Positions 9,228 through 18,564 are shown, counted from the first letter of the stretch. The stretch is 64,000 bases of DNA from Pseudomonas sp. Irchel 3A7 (GCF_900187565.1 NZ_FYED01000003.1:389398-453397); one strand, 5' to 3'. A program made the numbers and translations. Notes: generated by a model from the sequence alone, not told the origin.

Positions 9228-9432
9228 TTTATAGCGCATCCTTCGCCGGTCGTCTGATCAGGCCGTGCCGCGGCAGCAAGATTCACACGATCTATGACAC
9301 ACGTGCACATATTTGCCTGATTCGCCATAACTGCTAGTGTCCGAGAAGCTCCGCTTTTCCGCTTTCCGAGAAATGAGCGAGAAATGACAGAAAAGCGGCC
9401 CCGGATAGGCTCAGGTAAAGAGGACAAGAACA

Positions 9433-11121
9433 ATGCAACCTGATTTCTGGAATGACAAGCGCCCGGCCGGCGTGCCACTGGACATTGACGTCGCTGAGTA
9501 CAAGTCGGTCATCGAGGTGTTCGAGCGTTCCTGTAAGAAGTTTGCTGATCGCCCGGCGTTCAGCAACATGGGTGTCACCCTGACCTACGCCGAACTGGAA
9601 CGCTACAGCGCCGCATTCGCCGGCTACCTGCAAACCCACACCGACCTGGTGCCGGGGGATCGCATCGCGGTCCAGATGCCCAACGTCCTGCAATACCCGA
9701 TCGCCGTGTTCGGCGCCTTGCGTGCAGGACTGATCGTGGTCAACACCAACCCGCTGTACACCGCGCGGGAGATGCGTCATCAGTTCAAGGATTCCGGCGC
9801 CCGGGCGCTGGTGTACCTGAACATGTTCGGGCAAAAGGTCCAGGAAGTGCTGGCCGACACCGATATCCAGTACCTGATCGAAGCGAAAATGGGTGACATG
9901 ATGCCCGCCGCCAAAGGCTGGCTGGTCAATACCCTGGTGAGCAAGGTCAAGAAAATGGTCCCGGCCTATTCCTTGCCCCAGGCCATTTCCTTCAAGAGCG
10001 CCTTGCACCAGGGCAAAGGAAAGGGCATCAAACCGCTGAGTGCCGGCCTCAACGACATCGCCGTGCTGCAATACACCGGCGGCACCACTGGGCTGGCCAA
10101 GGGCGCGATGCTGACCCACGGCAATCTGGTGGCCAACATGCAGCAGGCGCGGGCCTGTCTCAGTCAGTTTGCCAGTGACGGCCAGCCGCTGTTGCGTGAA
10201 GGCCAAGAGGTGATGATCGCGCCGTTGCCGCTGTACCACATCTATGCGTTCACGGCGAACTGCATGTGCATGATGGTGACCGGTAACCACAACGTGTTGA
10301 TCACCAATCCGCGGGACATTGCCGGCTTTATCAAGGAGCTGAAAAACTGGCGTTTCTCGGCGCTGCTGGGGCTCAACACGCTGTTCGTGGCGTTGATGGA
10401 CCACCCGGACTTCAAAACCCTGGATTTCTCCAGCCTCAAGCTCACCAACTCCGGCGGCACCGCGCTGGTCAAGGCCACGGCCGAGCGCTGGGAACAGTTG
10501 ACCGGTTGCCGTATCACCGAAGGCTACGGCCTGACCGAAACCTCGCCGGTGGCCTGCACCAACCCCTATGGCGACCAATCGCGCATCGGTACGGTCGGCC
10601 TGCCGGTGCCGGGCACCACGCTCAAGGTGATCAACGATGAAGGCGTCGAGCAGCCATTGGGCGAGCGCGGCGAGCTGTGCATCAAAGGCCCGCAGATCAT
10701 GAAGGGCTACTGGCAGAAACCCGAGGCGACCAACGAAGTGCTGGATGCCGACGGCTGGTTCAAGTCCGGCGACATCGCGGTGATCGACCCGGACGGCTTC
10801 GTGCGCATCGTCGATCGCAAGAAAGACATGATCATCGTCTCGGGTTTCAACGTGTACCCGAACGAGATCGAGGACGTGGTGATGGCGCACCCGAAAGTGG
10901 CCAACTGCGCGGTGATCGGTGTGCCGGACGAGCGTTCGGGCGAGGCGGTGAAGTTGTTCGTGGTCGCCCGCGAAGCGGGTGTCAGCCTTGAAGAGCTGAA
11001 GGCCTACTGCAAGGAAAACTTCACGGCGTACAAAGTGCCCAAGCACATTGTCTTGCGTGAGTCGTTGCCGATGACGCCGGTGGGCAAGATTCTGCGGCGG
11101 GAGTTGCGGGATATCGCGTAA
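9433..11121 (+). CDS. fadD2: Long-chain fatty acid-CoA ligase FadD2
   Basis: A 562-residue acyl-CoA synthetase that activates fatty acids with ATP and CoA. ANL-superfamily motifs are present: the P-loop-like LQYTGGTTGLAKGAMLTH (near residue 215), the adenylate-contacting GYGLTETSP (near 365), GWFKSGDIAVIDPDGFVRIVDRKKD (near 440) and the C-terminal catalytic lysine in PVGKILRREL. Its position beside the lipase and ahead of a second ligase matches the fadD2-fadD1 order of other Pseudomonas. A GAGG ribosome site precedes ATG 9433. Confidence 0.9.
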   Translation: MQPDFWNDKRPAGVPLDIDVAEYKSVIEVFERSCKKFADRPAFSNMGVTLTYAELERYSAAFAGYLQTHTDLVPGDRIAVQMPNVLQYPIAVFGALRAGLIVVNTNPLYTAREMRHQFKDSGARALVYLNMFGQKVQEVLADTDIQYLIEAKMGDMMPAAKGWLVNTLVSKVKKMVPAYSLPQAISFKSALHQGKGKGIKPLSAGLNDIAVLQYTGGTTGLAKGAMLTHGNLVANMQQARACLSQFASDGQPLLREGQEVMIAPLPLYHIYAFTANCMCMMVTGNHNVLITNPRDIAGFIKELKNWRFSALLGLNTLFVALMDHPDFKTLDFSSLKLTNSGGTALVKATAERWEQLTGCRITEGYGLTETSPVACTNPYGDQSRIGTVGLPVPGTTLKVINDEGVEQPLGERGELCIKGPQIMKGYWQKPEATNEVLDADGWFKSGDIAVIDPDGFVRIVDRKKDMIIVSGFNVYPNEIEDVVMAHPKVANCAVIGVPDERSGEAVKLFVVAREAGVSLEELKAYCKENFTAYKVPKHIVLRESLPMTPVGKILRRELRDIA

Positions 11122-11499
11122 GCGGTGAATGGTTGGTCCCTGTGGGAGCGAGCTTGCTCGCGATGGACGTCAACGATAACGCGCCCTGTCTGGATGGGCG
11201 CGTTGTCCGAGCGTTTTTCGCGAGCAAGCTCGCTCCTACAGTTTTTAGAGGCCCCGAATTTCGTGGCTTTCAGCGACATATAGGTTTATTGCTCTAAAAT
11301 GACTGCTTGTTATTCTTGAGTCACCATTGTGACCGTAGAGGCCGCTTTTGGCTCTAGTCGACCCTATTCAAAGCTGCTACTCTCGGCGCGCTTTGTGACT
11401 TCTCGGCCTAGTAAAAAGCCAGACTCACCTATAGACAAACACCAATAATAATCGCATCAAATGCGGTGCTGAATTCGCGTTGCTGAGGAGTGGGCTTCC
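11122..11499 (+). other. fadD2-fadD1 intergenic region with REPIN and promoter
   Basis: This 378-base gap holds a variant REPIN (11140-11241; arms carry AGCTTGCTCGCGA rather than AGCCTGCTCGCGA) and then about 260 AT-rich bases. The latter presumably contain a separate fadD1 promoter and leader. No terminator with a T-run is seen after fadD2. Confidence 0.5.
11140..11241. repeat. REPIN, AGCTTGCTCG variant
   Basis: The left arm contains GGGAGCGAGCTTGCTCGCGA, and the right arm is its complement with one further mismatch. The arms are about 50 bases apart. Confidence 0.8.
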
Positions 11500-13200
11500 A
11501 TGATCGAAGACTTTTGGAAGGATAAGTACCCAGCTGGAATTGCTGCCGACATCAATCCAGACGAGTACCCGAATATTCAGGCAGTGTTGAAGCAATCCTG
11601 CCAACGCTTCGCCAACAAACCGGCATTCAGCAACCTGGGCAAGACAATCACCTACGGTGAACTGTACGAATTGTCCGGTGCCTTTGCCGCCTACCTGCAA
11701 CAGCATACCGATTTGCAGCCAGGCGATCGAATCGCCGTGCAACTGCCCAACGTGTTGCAGTACCCGGTTGCCGTCTTCGGGGCCATCCGCGCCGGGCTGA
11801 TCGTGGTCAACACCAACCCGCTATACACCGCGCGGGAAATGGAACACCAGTTCAACGACTCCGGTGCCAAGGCCCTGGTCTGCCTGGCCAACATGGCACA
11901 CCTGGCCGAGGCTGTGGTGCCGAAAACCGGGGTCAAGCACGTCATTGTTACTGAAGTCGCCGATCTGTTGCCGCCGCTCAAGCGTCTGCTGATCAACAGC
12001 GTGATCAAGTACGTGAAAAAGATGGTGCCGGCGTATCACTTGCCAAAAGCCATCAAGTTCAACGACGTGTTGAGCAAGGGCCACGGTCAGCCAGTGACCG
12101 AGGCCAGCCCGGCCAGCAGCGATGTCGCGGTGTTGCAATACACCGGCGGCACCACCGGCGTGGCCAAGGGCGCGATGCTGACCCATCGCAACCTGGTGGC
12201 GAACATGTTGCAGTGCAAGGCGCTGATGGGTTCCAACCTCAATGAAGGCTGCGAGATCCTGATCACGCCGCTGCCGCTGTACCACATCTATGCCTTCACC
12301 TTTCATTGCATGGCGATGATGCTGATCGGCAACCACAACATCCTGATCAGCAACCCGCGCGATTTGCCGGCGATGGTCAAGGAGTTGTCGAAGTGGAAGT
12401 TCAGCGGTTTCGTCGGCCTCAATACCTTGTTTGTGGCCCTGTGCAACAACGAAGGCTTCCGCAAGCTGGATTTCTCGGCGCTGAAAGTCACCCTGTCCGG
12501 TGGCATGGCCCTGCAACTGGCGGCTGCCGAACGCTGGAAAGCCGTCACCGGTTGCGCCATCTGCGAAGGTTACGGCATGACCGAAACCAGCCCGGTGGCC
12601 ACGGTGAACCCGATCCAGAAGATCCAGATCGGCACCATCGGCATTCCGGTGCCGTCGACCCTGTGCAAAATCATCAATGATGCCGGTGCTGAACAACCGA
12701 TGGGCGAAATCGGTGAGCTGTGCGTGAAGGGGCCGCAGGTGATGAAGGGCTACTGGCAGCGCCAGGAAGCCACCGATGAAATCCTCGACAGCGAAGGCTG
12801 GTTGAAGACCGGCGACATCGCGCTGATCCAGCCCGATGGCTACATGCGCATTGTCGATCGCAAGAAAGACATGATCCTGGTTTCCGGTTTCAACGTGTAC
12901 CCGAACGAACTGGAAGACGTACTGGCGACCTTGCCGGGCGTGCTGCAATGCGCGGCCATCGGCGTGCCGGACGAGAAGTCGGGCGAGGCGATCAAGATTT
13001 TCATCGTTGCCAAACCGGGCGTGACCCTGACCAAGGAACAAGTGATGGAGCACATGCGTGCGAACGTCACCGGCTACAAGGTTCCGAAAGCCGTGGAGTT
13101 CCGCGATGCGCTGCCGACCACCAACGTCGGCAAGATCCTGCGCCGGGAACTGCGCGATGAAGAGCTGAAGAAGATCAACGCGAAGAAAACCGCCGCGTAA
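11500..13200 (+). CDS. fadD1: Long-chain fatty acid-CoA ligase FadD1
   Basis: A 566-residue paralogue of the preceding ligase with the same ANL motifs: LQYTGGTTGVAKGAMLTH, GYGMTETSP, GWLKTGDIALIQPDGYMRIVDRKKD and the catalytic lysine in NVGKILRREL. The C-terminus carries an extra basic tail (KKINAKKTAA). In P. aeruginosa FadD1 and FadD2 differ in chain-length preference and in how lipids induce them; a similar division is likely here. GAGG precedes ATG 11500, and a strong terminator follows the stop. Confidence 0.93.
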   Translation: MIEDFWKDKYPAGIAADINPDEYPNIQAVLKQSCQRFANKPAFSNLGKTITYGELYELSGAFAAYLQQHTDLQPGDRIAVQLPNVLQYPVAVFGAIRAGLIVVNTNPLYTAREMEHQFNDSGAKALVCLANMAHLAEAVVPKTGVKHVIVTEVADLLPPLKRLLINSVIKYVKKMVPAYHLPKAIKFNDVLSKGHGQPVTEASPASSDVAVLQYTGGTTGVAKGAMLTHRNLVANMLQCKALMGSNLNEGCEILITPLPLYHIYAFTFHCMAMMLIGNHNILISNPRDLPAMVKELSKWKFSGFVGLNTLFVALCNNEGFRKLDFSALKVTLSGGMALQLAAAERWKAVTGCAICEGYGMTETSPVATVNPIQKIQIGTIGIPVPSTLCKIINDAGAEQPMGEIGELCVKGPQVMKGYWQRQEATDEILDSEGWLKTGDIALIQPDGYMRIVDRKKDMILVSGFNVYPNELEDVLATLPGVLQCAAIGVPDEKSGEAIKIFIVAKPGVTLTKEQVMEHMRANVTGYKVPKAVEFRDALPTTNVGKILRRELRDEELKKINAKKTAA

Positions 13201-13206
13201 TCAAAC

Positions 13207-13235
13207 AAAAAGCCCCGCAGATGCGGGGCTTTTTG
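13207..13235 (+). terminator. fadD1 terminator
   Basis: Stem AAAAAGCCCCGCA / TGCGGGGCTTTTT with a two-base core loop, 7 bases after the fadD1 stop. Confidence 0.93.
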
Positions 13236-13272
13236 TTTCTGTCCGGAGCATCTTCAGCGCCGCTGAAGTTGC

Positions 13273-13359
13273 CTTCGCGAGCAGGCTCGCTCCCACAGGT
13301 GATCGCATGCTTTCTGAAGTCACTCGGTCAAAACTGTGGGAGCGAGCCTGCTCGCGAAG
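13273..13359. repeat. REP pair, reversed arrangement
   Basis: Left arm TTCGCGAGCAGGCTCGCTCC, right arm its complement, with a spacer of about 37 bases. It is between convergent genes. Confidence 0.85.
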
Positions 13360-13368
13360 CTTTTAATG

Positions 13369-13746
13369 TTATTGACGGAACGGCGCGAAATTGACGTTGG
13401 TGCCCGCCGGGCGCATGTCCTGCAGCCAGGAGTCCTTGTCGGCGCTCAGTTCCAGGCTCAGGGCCGCCTTGCGCTTGCCCTGGTTACGCACCACAAGGCC
13501 TTCGAGCTTCTCGCGCAGGAACACCGTCGGCACTTTCAGGTGCAGCAGTTCGTCGGTATCCGGGGTGTGCATCAGCAGGTGAATCCACTCGTACTGACCA
13601 ATGGCCAGGCGCGCCACCGGGATGTCGAACCACCAGATGTTGCGGTTGCGGTTCAATTCGGTGAAGTGGCAGTTGTTGACGCCAAGCACAGCACCGCCGA
13701 GTTCCTGATTTCTGCGGGCAATGGCCTGCTTTTTATCGAGTTTCAT
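13369..13746 (-). CDS. Conserved hypothetical protein, 125 aa
   Basis: Starts MKLDKKQAIARRNQELGG at ATG 13746, which has a clear AGGA site. An upstream in-frame extension to 13884 has no ribosome site and is rejected. The protein is soluble, rich in aromatics (NIWWFDIPVARLAIGQYEWIHLLMH) and mixed alpha/beta, with no signal peptide. I do not recognise a named family. It is divergent from the csbD gene, with about 200 bases between. Confidence 0.65.
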   Translation of the reverse strand: MKLDKKQAIARRNQELGGAVLGVNNCHFTELNRNRNIWWFDIPVARLAIGQYEWIHLLMHTPDTDELLHLKVPTVFLREKLEGLVVRNQGKRKAALSLELSADKDSWLQDMRPAGTNVNFAPFRQ

Positions 13747-13945
13747 AACATTCCTACGGGATTGGATCTTCAGCGCCAGGGCCTGAATACGTTGCGCATT
13801 CTCGGGGGTTGCCGGGCAAACATAAAGCCCAACCTGCATTGAACGATGAAATGTCACTGGGAAAATAAATGAAACTCCCTGCAAACGCCCTCGGTCAACC
13901 TTGTGTAACGACTTATCTCATTGATTTGTTCACAGGAGAAACACC

Positions 13946-14137
13946 ATGGGCAGCACTGGCGATAAAGTAAAAGGCATGGCCAACGAAGCGGCTGGCAACG
14001 TCAAGCAAGGCGTCGGCAAGGCCACCAACAATCCGAATCTGCAAGCTGAAGGCAAGGCTCAGGAAAGGAAGGGCGAGGCGCAGCAAGCAATCGGTAAAGC
14101 CAAGGACGCGATCAAGAAAGGCGTCGACAAAGCGTGA
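13946..14137 (+). CDS. CsbD family stress protein
   Basis: A 63-residue, very hydrophilic Lys/Ala/Gly-rich protein with the CsbD repeat: GDKVKGMANEAAGNVKQGVG, then the echo QAEGKAQERKGEAQQAIGKAKD. CsbD proteins are abundant general-stress proteins of unknown mechanism, usually sigma-B or RpoS controlled. AGGAG precedes ATG 13946 and a terminator follows. Confidence 0.92.
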   Translation: MGSTGDKVKGMANEAAGNVKQGVGKATNNPNLQAEGKAQERKGEAQQAIGKAKDAIKKGVDKA

Positions 14138-14159
14138 TACGGCCTTTGATGAGCGACAG

Positions 14160-14187
14160 AAACGGCCATCCACGGATGGCCGTTTTT
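14160..14187 (+). terminator. Terminator after the csbD gene
   Basis: Stem AAACGGCCATCC / GGATGGCCGTTT followed by T residues, 22 bases after the stop. Confidence 0.9.
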
Positions 14188-14314
14188 GTGTCAGCCTGAA
14201 CTTGAGCGATGAAATTGTTTCAAAGTCGCCAGGTAGGCTACTTTGATGAATGAAAACGGCCCCTGAGTCGCCACGATCTCAACCCAATCCAGTATGCGGC
14301 GAATGGAGACGCGA

Positions 14315-15274
14315 ATGATTTTCCCGGACATGAGAGGCCTGCCCCTGCACCGTGTGATGATGCGCACGGTCACCGAGTTCGTCGACGACGAGATGTCGAC
14401 CTACGCCTCGGCGCTGGCCTATCAAATGCTGTTTTCGCTGTTTCCCTTCATCCTGTTCCTGATTGCCCTGATCGGTTTCCTGCATCTGCCGGACTTCTTT
14501 TCCTGGTTGCGCCTGCAATCGGAACTGGTATTGCCGCCCCAGGCGCTGGAGCAGGTGAACCCGGTGATCGACCAGCTCCAGCAATCCAAGGGTGGCCTGC
14601 TGTCGGTGGGTATCGTGATTGCCCTGTGGACCGCCTCGGCCGGTGTGCGCTTGATGATGAGCGCGATGAACGCCGCCTACGACGTGGTCGAAGGCCGGCC
14701 GGCGTGGAAGCGTTTTCCGCTGTCGATTATCTACACCGTCGGCATCGCCGGCATGCTGCTGATTGCCGCCGCGTTGATGGTACTCGGCCCGCAAGTGATG
14801 AACTGGATCGCGTCGCAAGTCGGTCTTGAATACTTCATTGTCACGCTGTGGAACATCGTGCGCTGGCCGGCGATTGTGATCCTGCTGATGGTTGCCGTGG
14901 CACTGATCTATTACGTCATGCCCGACGTCAAGCAGGAGTTCCGCTTCATCACCCCAGGTTCGGTGCTGTCAGTGGTGGTGTGGATCATCGCGTCCCTGGG
15001 CTTCGGTTTGTACGTCAAGGAATTCGCCAACTACAACGCCATGTATGGCAGTATCGGTGCGATCATCGTGCTGTTGCTGTACTTCTATATATCCGCCGCG
15101 GTGCTACTGCTTGGGGCCGAGATGAACGCGGTGATCGAGCACATGTCGCGCGAAGGCAAAGACCCTGGCGAGAAAGCCCCGGGCGAACATGGCCCCGTCC
15201 ATGAGGAAAAACACCACGTGTCGGGGCTGGGCCGCGATCATTCAAAACCCAAACCGACCATTGACGAAACCTGA
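14315..15274 (+). CDS. YihY/BrkB family inner-membrane protein
   Basis: 319 residues with about six membrane segments: [93 protein letters not shown] and [20 protein letters not shown]. The family pattern [16 protein letters not shown] and the final [20 protein letters not shown] are clear. The hydrophilic His/Pro/Lys-rich tail after residue 275 is cytoplasmic. Function unproven; once misassigned as RNase BN. ATG 14315 has GGAG at 8 bases; an ATG at 14294 would add seven residues. The def gene starts three bases after the stop, implying co-transcription. Confidence 0.9.
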   Translation: MIFPDMRGLPLHRVMMRTVTEFVDDEMSTYASALAYQMLFSLFPFILFLIALIGFLHLPDFFSWLRLQSELVLPPQALEQVNPVIDQLQQSKGGLLSVGIVIALWTASAGVRLMMSAMNAAYDVVEGRPAWKRFPLSIIYTVGIAGMLLIAAALMVLGPQVMNWIASQVGLEYFIVTLWNIVRWPAIVILLMVAVALIYYVMPDVKQEFRFITPGSVLSVVVWIIASLGFGLYVKEFANYNAMYGSIGAIIVLLLYFYISAAVLLLGAEMNAVIEHMSREGKDPGEKAPGEHGPVHEEKHHVSGLGRDHSKPKPTIDET

Positions 15275-15276
15275 CC

Positions 15277-15816
15277 ATGATCCGTGAAATTCTGAAAATG
15301 GGCGATGAACGCCTGCTGCGCATTGCCCCTCCAGTGCCGGCCGAAATGTTCGACAGCCCCGAGCTGTGGCAACTGATCGACGATATGTTCCAGACCATGG
15401 AAAGCGTCGGCGGGGTTGGCCTGGCCGCGCCGCAGATCGGTGTCGACCTGCAGCTGGTGATCTTCGGTTTCGAGCACAGCGAGCGTTATCCAGACGCCGA
15501 AGCCGTACCGCAGACAATCCTGATCAACCCGTTGATCACGCCGCTGAGCCCGATCATGGAGGAAGGGTTCGAAGGGTGCCTGTCGGTGCCGGGCATGCGT
15601 GGCGCGGTGGATCGCTATCAACAGATCCGCTACGAAGGCTTCGACCCCAAGGGCGAGCCCATCGTGCGCATCGCTTGCGGGTTCCATGCACGGGTGGTGC
15701 AGCATGAATGCGATCACCTGATCGGCCGGCTATACCCGTCGCGCATCACCGACTTCAGCAAGTTCGGGTTCACCGAAGTGATGTTCCCGGATCTTGATCC
15801 CAACGCCGACGACTGA
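15277..15816 (+). CDS. def: Peptide deformylase
   Basis: This 179-residue metalloprotease removes the formyl group from nascent proteins. All three type I motifs are seen: [10 protein letters not shown] (near residue 45), EGCLSVPG (Cys metal ligand, near 92) and QHECDHLIG (two His ligands and the catalytic Glu, near 138). The HECDH form has Cys where most enzymes have Ile, Leu or Phe. Pseudomonads carry more than one def; the copy beside fmt is not in this window, so this is likely the second one. It is coupled to the BrkB-type gene. Confidence 0.93.
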   Translation: MIREILKMGDERLLRIAPPVPAEMFDSPELWQLIDDMFQTMESVGGVGLAAPQIGVDLQLVIFGFEHSERYPDAEAVPQTILINPLITPLSPIMEEGFEGCLSVPGMRGAVDRYQQIRYEGFDPKGEPIVRIACGFHARVVQHECDHLIGRLYPSRITDFSKFGFTEVMFPDLDPNADD

Positions 15817-15837
15817 TTCGTATCCACCCGGAACCCA

Positions 15838-15916
15838 TGTGGGAGCGAGCCTGCTCGCGAAAGCAGTGTGTCAGTCAACATAGATATTGAATGACAGGCC
15901 GTCTTCGCGAGCAGGT
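15838..15916. repeat. REPIN with a truncated right arm
   Basis: The left arm is complete (GGGAGCGAGCCTGCTCGCG). The right arm stops after TTCGCGAGCAGG and is replaced by AT-rich sequence, so the CTCGCTCCCAC half is missing. Confidence 0.8.
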
Positions 15917-15928
15917 TATATGTAGTTT

Positions 15929-16360
15929 TTAGTCAATCACTGGGTTGGCTTTGGGTTCCAGGCCCATGGCGATCATCGGTTTACTGCGGGCGTAACGGCT
16001 CAAACGCTCGACCATGGCGTAGGGCATCGGCGGATCGAAGGTAAAGCCGCGGCGTTGGTAAAAACCGCGCAAGTCGGGATGGCAGAACAGCCAGACCGGC
16101 AACTCGAGATCTTTCACCGCTTCAGCAATCAATGCGGCAGCGACTCCCTGTTCGCGACAGGCCGGATCGACAAACAACCCCGTCAGCCAATGCCCGCCGG
16201 CTACCGGACGCAAGCAGAGTGCCGCGATGATCTCGTCACGCCGTGCGACCCACAGCTGCGCGTCGCGAACCGCTTTCATCGACGATTGGTGGGCGCGATA
16301 GAACTTGTTCATCAATGGCCATAACGGCTCATCGAGTCGGGCGTAATGGGTGCTGTGCAT
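15929..16360 (-). CDS. GNAT family N-acetyltransferase
   Basis: 143 residues from ATG 16360 (MHSTHYARLDEPLW). An upstream in-frame start adds 26 residues with no better ribosome site. The acetyl-CoA loop is WLTGLFVDPACREQGVAAALI (pattern Q-x-x-G-x-A, here EQGVAA), followed by the C-terminal FYQRRGF strand. Substrate unknown. It lies alone between REP DNA and the lysine-rich mini-protein gene. Confidence 0.8.
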   Translation of the reverse strand: MHSTHYARLDEPLWPLMNKFYRAHQSSMKAVRDAQLWVARRDEIIAALCLRPVAGGHWLTGLFVDPACREQGVAAALIAEAVKDLELPVWLFCHPDLRGFYQRRGFTFDPPMPYAMVERLSRYARSKPMIAMGLEPKANPVID

Positions 16361-16462
16361 GGGACTAAACTGTTGGAGGGGCAAGTGCGCGATTATAAAA
16401 GAACGCGCGCGTCGGGATAGGTGTATACCTGTTCTCACCCCCTCGTGAGTGGAGTACGCATC

Positions 16463-16573
16463 ATGTCTAAAGGTATGGAATCAAAAAAAGAGCTGAAGAA
16501 AAAACCGGCGAAAACCGCCATTGAAAAACGTGCCGACAAGAAGGCCAAAAAACTGAACGTGTTTGGGCATTGA
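16463..16573 (+). CDS. Lysine-rich 36-residue protein
   Basis: A short frame from ATG 16463 with a GGAG site upstream. It encodes MSKGMESKKELKKKPAKTAI and then EKRADKKAKKLNVFGH. About one third of the residues are Lys; pI is very high. A hairpin follows 13 bases after the stop. Small Lys-rich proteins of this type are conserved in pseudomonads without a known role; nucleic-acid binding is a guess from charge alone. Confidence 0.7.
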   Translation: MSKGMESKKELKKKPAKTAIEKRADKKAKKLNVFGH

Positions 16574-16586
16574 TTCTGCGCTGACC

Positions 16587-16617
16587 GATCGCTCCCATGT
16601 GCTGCACGGGAGCGATC
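16587..16617 (+). terminator. Hairpin after the lysine-rich mini-gene
   Basis: Stem GATCGCTCCC / GGGAGCGATC with an 11-base loop. The T-run is weak, so it is a probable rather than certain terminator. Confidence 0.6.
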
Positions 16618-16690
16618 TTCTGAAAATATTCTGCAAGAAATCCTGGCGTCGTTGCACAGAAGGGGACTGGTCCCCGATCCGAGCAACGCC

Positions 16691-17632
16691 ATGCCCCATT
16701 ACTTCGATAGCGCCCACCGAGAAGAAATCGAAACCCTGCGCCAACGCCTGACCGCCCGCACCGAGTGGCCGACCTGGTTGCTGTTGACCGGTGTGTACAG
16801 CGCCTGGTTCGCCATTGTTCTGAACAGCCATTCGTTGGGTCTGTGGTGGAGCACGCTGTTGCTGATTCCCATGGTGGTGCTCTGGTTGTCGGTGCAGCAC
16901 GAACTGTTGCACGGTCATCCGACGCGCTGGCCGGCGTTGAACAAAGTCCTGGGTTATGCACCGTTCGCCGTGTGGTATCCCTACACCCTGTATCGCGACA
17001 GCCACCTGCTGCATCACCGCGACGAAGACCTGACCATCCCCGGACGCGATCCGGAAAGCCGTTACTTGAGTGCTGAGCGCTGGCAGCGCAGTTCGCTGTT
17101 CGAGCAGGGCCTGCACTGGCTGAACAAAACCGTGCTCGGCCGCTTCGCCCTCGGTGCGCCGCTGGCCTTGTTGGGGTTGGCCGGGCAAGAATTGCAACGA
17201 CTCAAGACCGGTGAGCGCCAGGCCTGGTTGATGTGGCTCAGCCATGGCGCGTTGACCCTGCTGATGCTGTTGTTCATCGCACGCTACAGCGCATTGCCGG
17301 TGTGGCATTACCTGTTGCTGGTCAGCATGCCGGCACTGTCGATCGCGATGATCCGTTCCTACTATGAACACCGCCCGCATGCGCTACCTGAGCAACGCAC
17401 CGTGCTCAACGAGGCAGCGTGGCCCTGGCGCTGGCTGTTCCTTAACCTCAACCTGCACCTGGTGCATCACGACTTGCCAGGGTTGCCCTGGTACGACTTG
17501 CCACGGGTCTATCGCGCGCGTCGCGAGCAATGGCTGGCCCGCAGTGGCGGGTTCCTGGTGCGAGGGTATGGACAGTTGTGGCGGGAGAATGGGGTGAGGG
17601 CGATCGACAGTCCGCGGCATCCGTTTCACTGA
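16691..17632 (+). CDS. Membrane fatty acid desaturase/hydroxylase family protein
   Basis: 313 residues with the three histidine boxes of the non-haem di-iron desaturase family: HELLHGH (near residue 76), HLLHH (near 104) and HLVHH (near 257). Hydrophobic segments lie at LLLTGVYSAWFAIVLN, LWWSTLLLIPMVVLWL and ALTLLMLLFIARYSAL. The final part carries a conserved DLPGLPWYDLP. The substrate could be a fatty acid, carotenoid or another alkyl group; it cannot be read from the sequence. ATG 16691 gives MPHYFDSAHREE. Confidence 0.85.
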   Translation: MPHYFDSAHREEIETLRQRLTARTEWPTWLLLTGVYSAWFAIVLNSHSLGLWWSTLLLIPMVVLWLSVQHELLHGHPTRWPALNKVLGYAPFAVWYPYTLYRDSHLLHHRDEDLTIPGRDPESRYLSAERWQRSSLFEQGLHWLNKTVLGRFALGAPLALLGLAGQELQRLKTGERQAWLMWLSHGALTLLMLLFIARYSALPVWHYLLLVSMPALSIAMIRSYYEHRPHALPEQRTVLNEAAWPWRWLFLNLNLHLVHHDLPGLPWYDLPRVYRARREQWLARSGGFLVRGYGQLWRENGVRAIDSPRHPFH

Positions 17633-17652
17633 TGACTGCCCACCACTGAACC

Positions 17653-17744
17653 CTGTGGGAGCGAGCCTGCTCGCGAAGGCGGTGTTTCAGTCGACTTATC
17701 TGTTGGATGTTAAATCGCTTTCGCGAGCAGGCTCGCTCCCACAG
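17653..17744. repeat. REPIN (paired REP)
   Basis: Inverted GGGAGCGAGCCTGCTCGCG pair lying between two co-directional genes. The right arm ends 28 bases before the next start codon. Confidence 0.88.
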
Positions 17745-17772
17745 TGGATCTTTGTTGGATGGAAGGTTTTTG

Positions 17773-18564
17773 ATGACTCGACACCTTGCCGAATTACTCA
17801 TGTACGTCGCCCCTGAACCCATCCGCCAGGCCAACGAACGTTGGCTTGCGCTGGTCCTTGAGCGACTGGGCGCTACGCGCCATGACGTCGAGGGCCTGTC
17901 GCTGATGGACCTCTGGCTGTCGCCGTACCTGCTGCTGACCCAAACCTGCGGCTATCCGCTGATGACGGCGTTGCGCGGCCAGGTCCGGGTGCTCGGCCGA
18001 CCTCGCTATGAACTGCCGGACAGCAGCGGCGGCAACCATTGCAGCCTGCTGCTGAGTCGCGCCGACAATCCACGGCGAACCTTGCCGGATTTTTTTGGCA
18101 GCCGTGGCGTGATCAACGGCGAAGACTCCAACAGCGGCATGAACCTGTTGCGTCATCGGCTGGCGCCTCTGCATCGGGACGGGCAATTTTTTGCCAGGGT
18201 CGACATCAGCGGCAGCCATCGCGAAAGCCTGCGCTGGTTGCGCGAAGAGTTGGCCGACCTGGCGGCCATCGACAGTGTGACCTATGCCTATCTGACTCGG
18301 TACGCCGCAGAGGAGGTTGCCGGATTGCGGGTGGTTGCGCGCAGTGCCATCAGTCCGACCTTGCCGTATATCACGGCAGCGAGTGTGAGTGAGGAGCAGG
18401 CTGAAGAGATTCGGGGGGTGATGAATCAGGCGCTGATCGAACTCCCGCAGGTGGCGCAGGTTCTCGGGTTGTTGGAGGTGTTGCCGGCCAGTGAGCGTGA
18501 CTACCAGATCATTCTCGATTACCAGCAGCAAGCGCAGGCGTTGGGGTTCGTGCGGTTGCGTTGA
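17773..18564 (+). CDS. PhnD-like phosphate/phosphonate-type binding protein without signal peptide
   Basis: 263 residues resembling the periplasmic PhnD/SsuA-like domain: MYVAPEPIRQANERWLALVL near the N-terminus, GVINGEDSNSGMNLLRHRL near 120, ISGSHRESLRWLREELADLAAIDSVTY near 155-180. The latter is the shift from ligand-induced SH-S segment to the DLAAIDSVT strand typical of PhnD. No signal peptide or lipobox is visible, and no permease or ATPase gene is adjacent. It may therefore be a cytoplasmic or sensory orphan. GGAAG precedes ATG 17773; longer frames start inside the REP. Confidence 0.7.
   Translation: MTRHLAELLMYVAPEPIRQANERWLALVLERLGATRHDVEGLSLMDLWLSPYLLLTQTCGYPLMTALRGQVRVLGRPRYELPDSSGGNHCSLLLSRADNPRRTLPDFFGSRGVINGEDSNSGMNLLRHRLAPLHRDGQFFARVDISGSHRESLRWLREELADLAAIDSVTYAYLTRYAAEEVAGLRVVARSAISPTLPYITAASVSEEQAEEIRGVMNQALIELPQVAQVLGLLEVLPASERDYQIILDYQQQAQALGFVRLR

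Noticed and set aside
9334..11046. Long antisense frame over fadD2
   Set aside because: Shadow of a recognised acyl-CoA ligase; His/Gln/Arg-rich composition typical of antisense translation.
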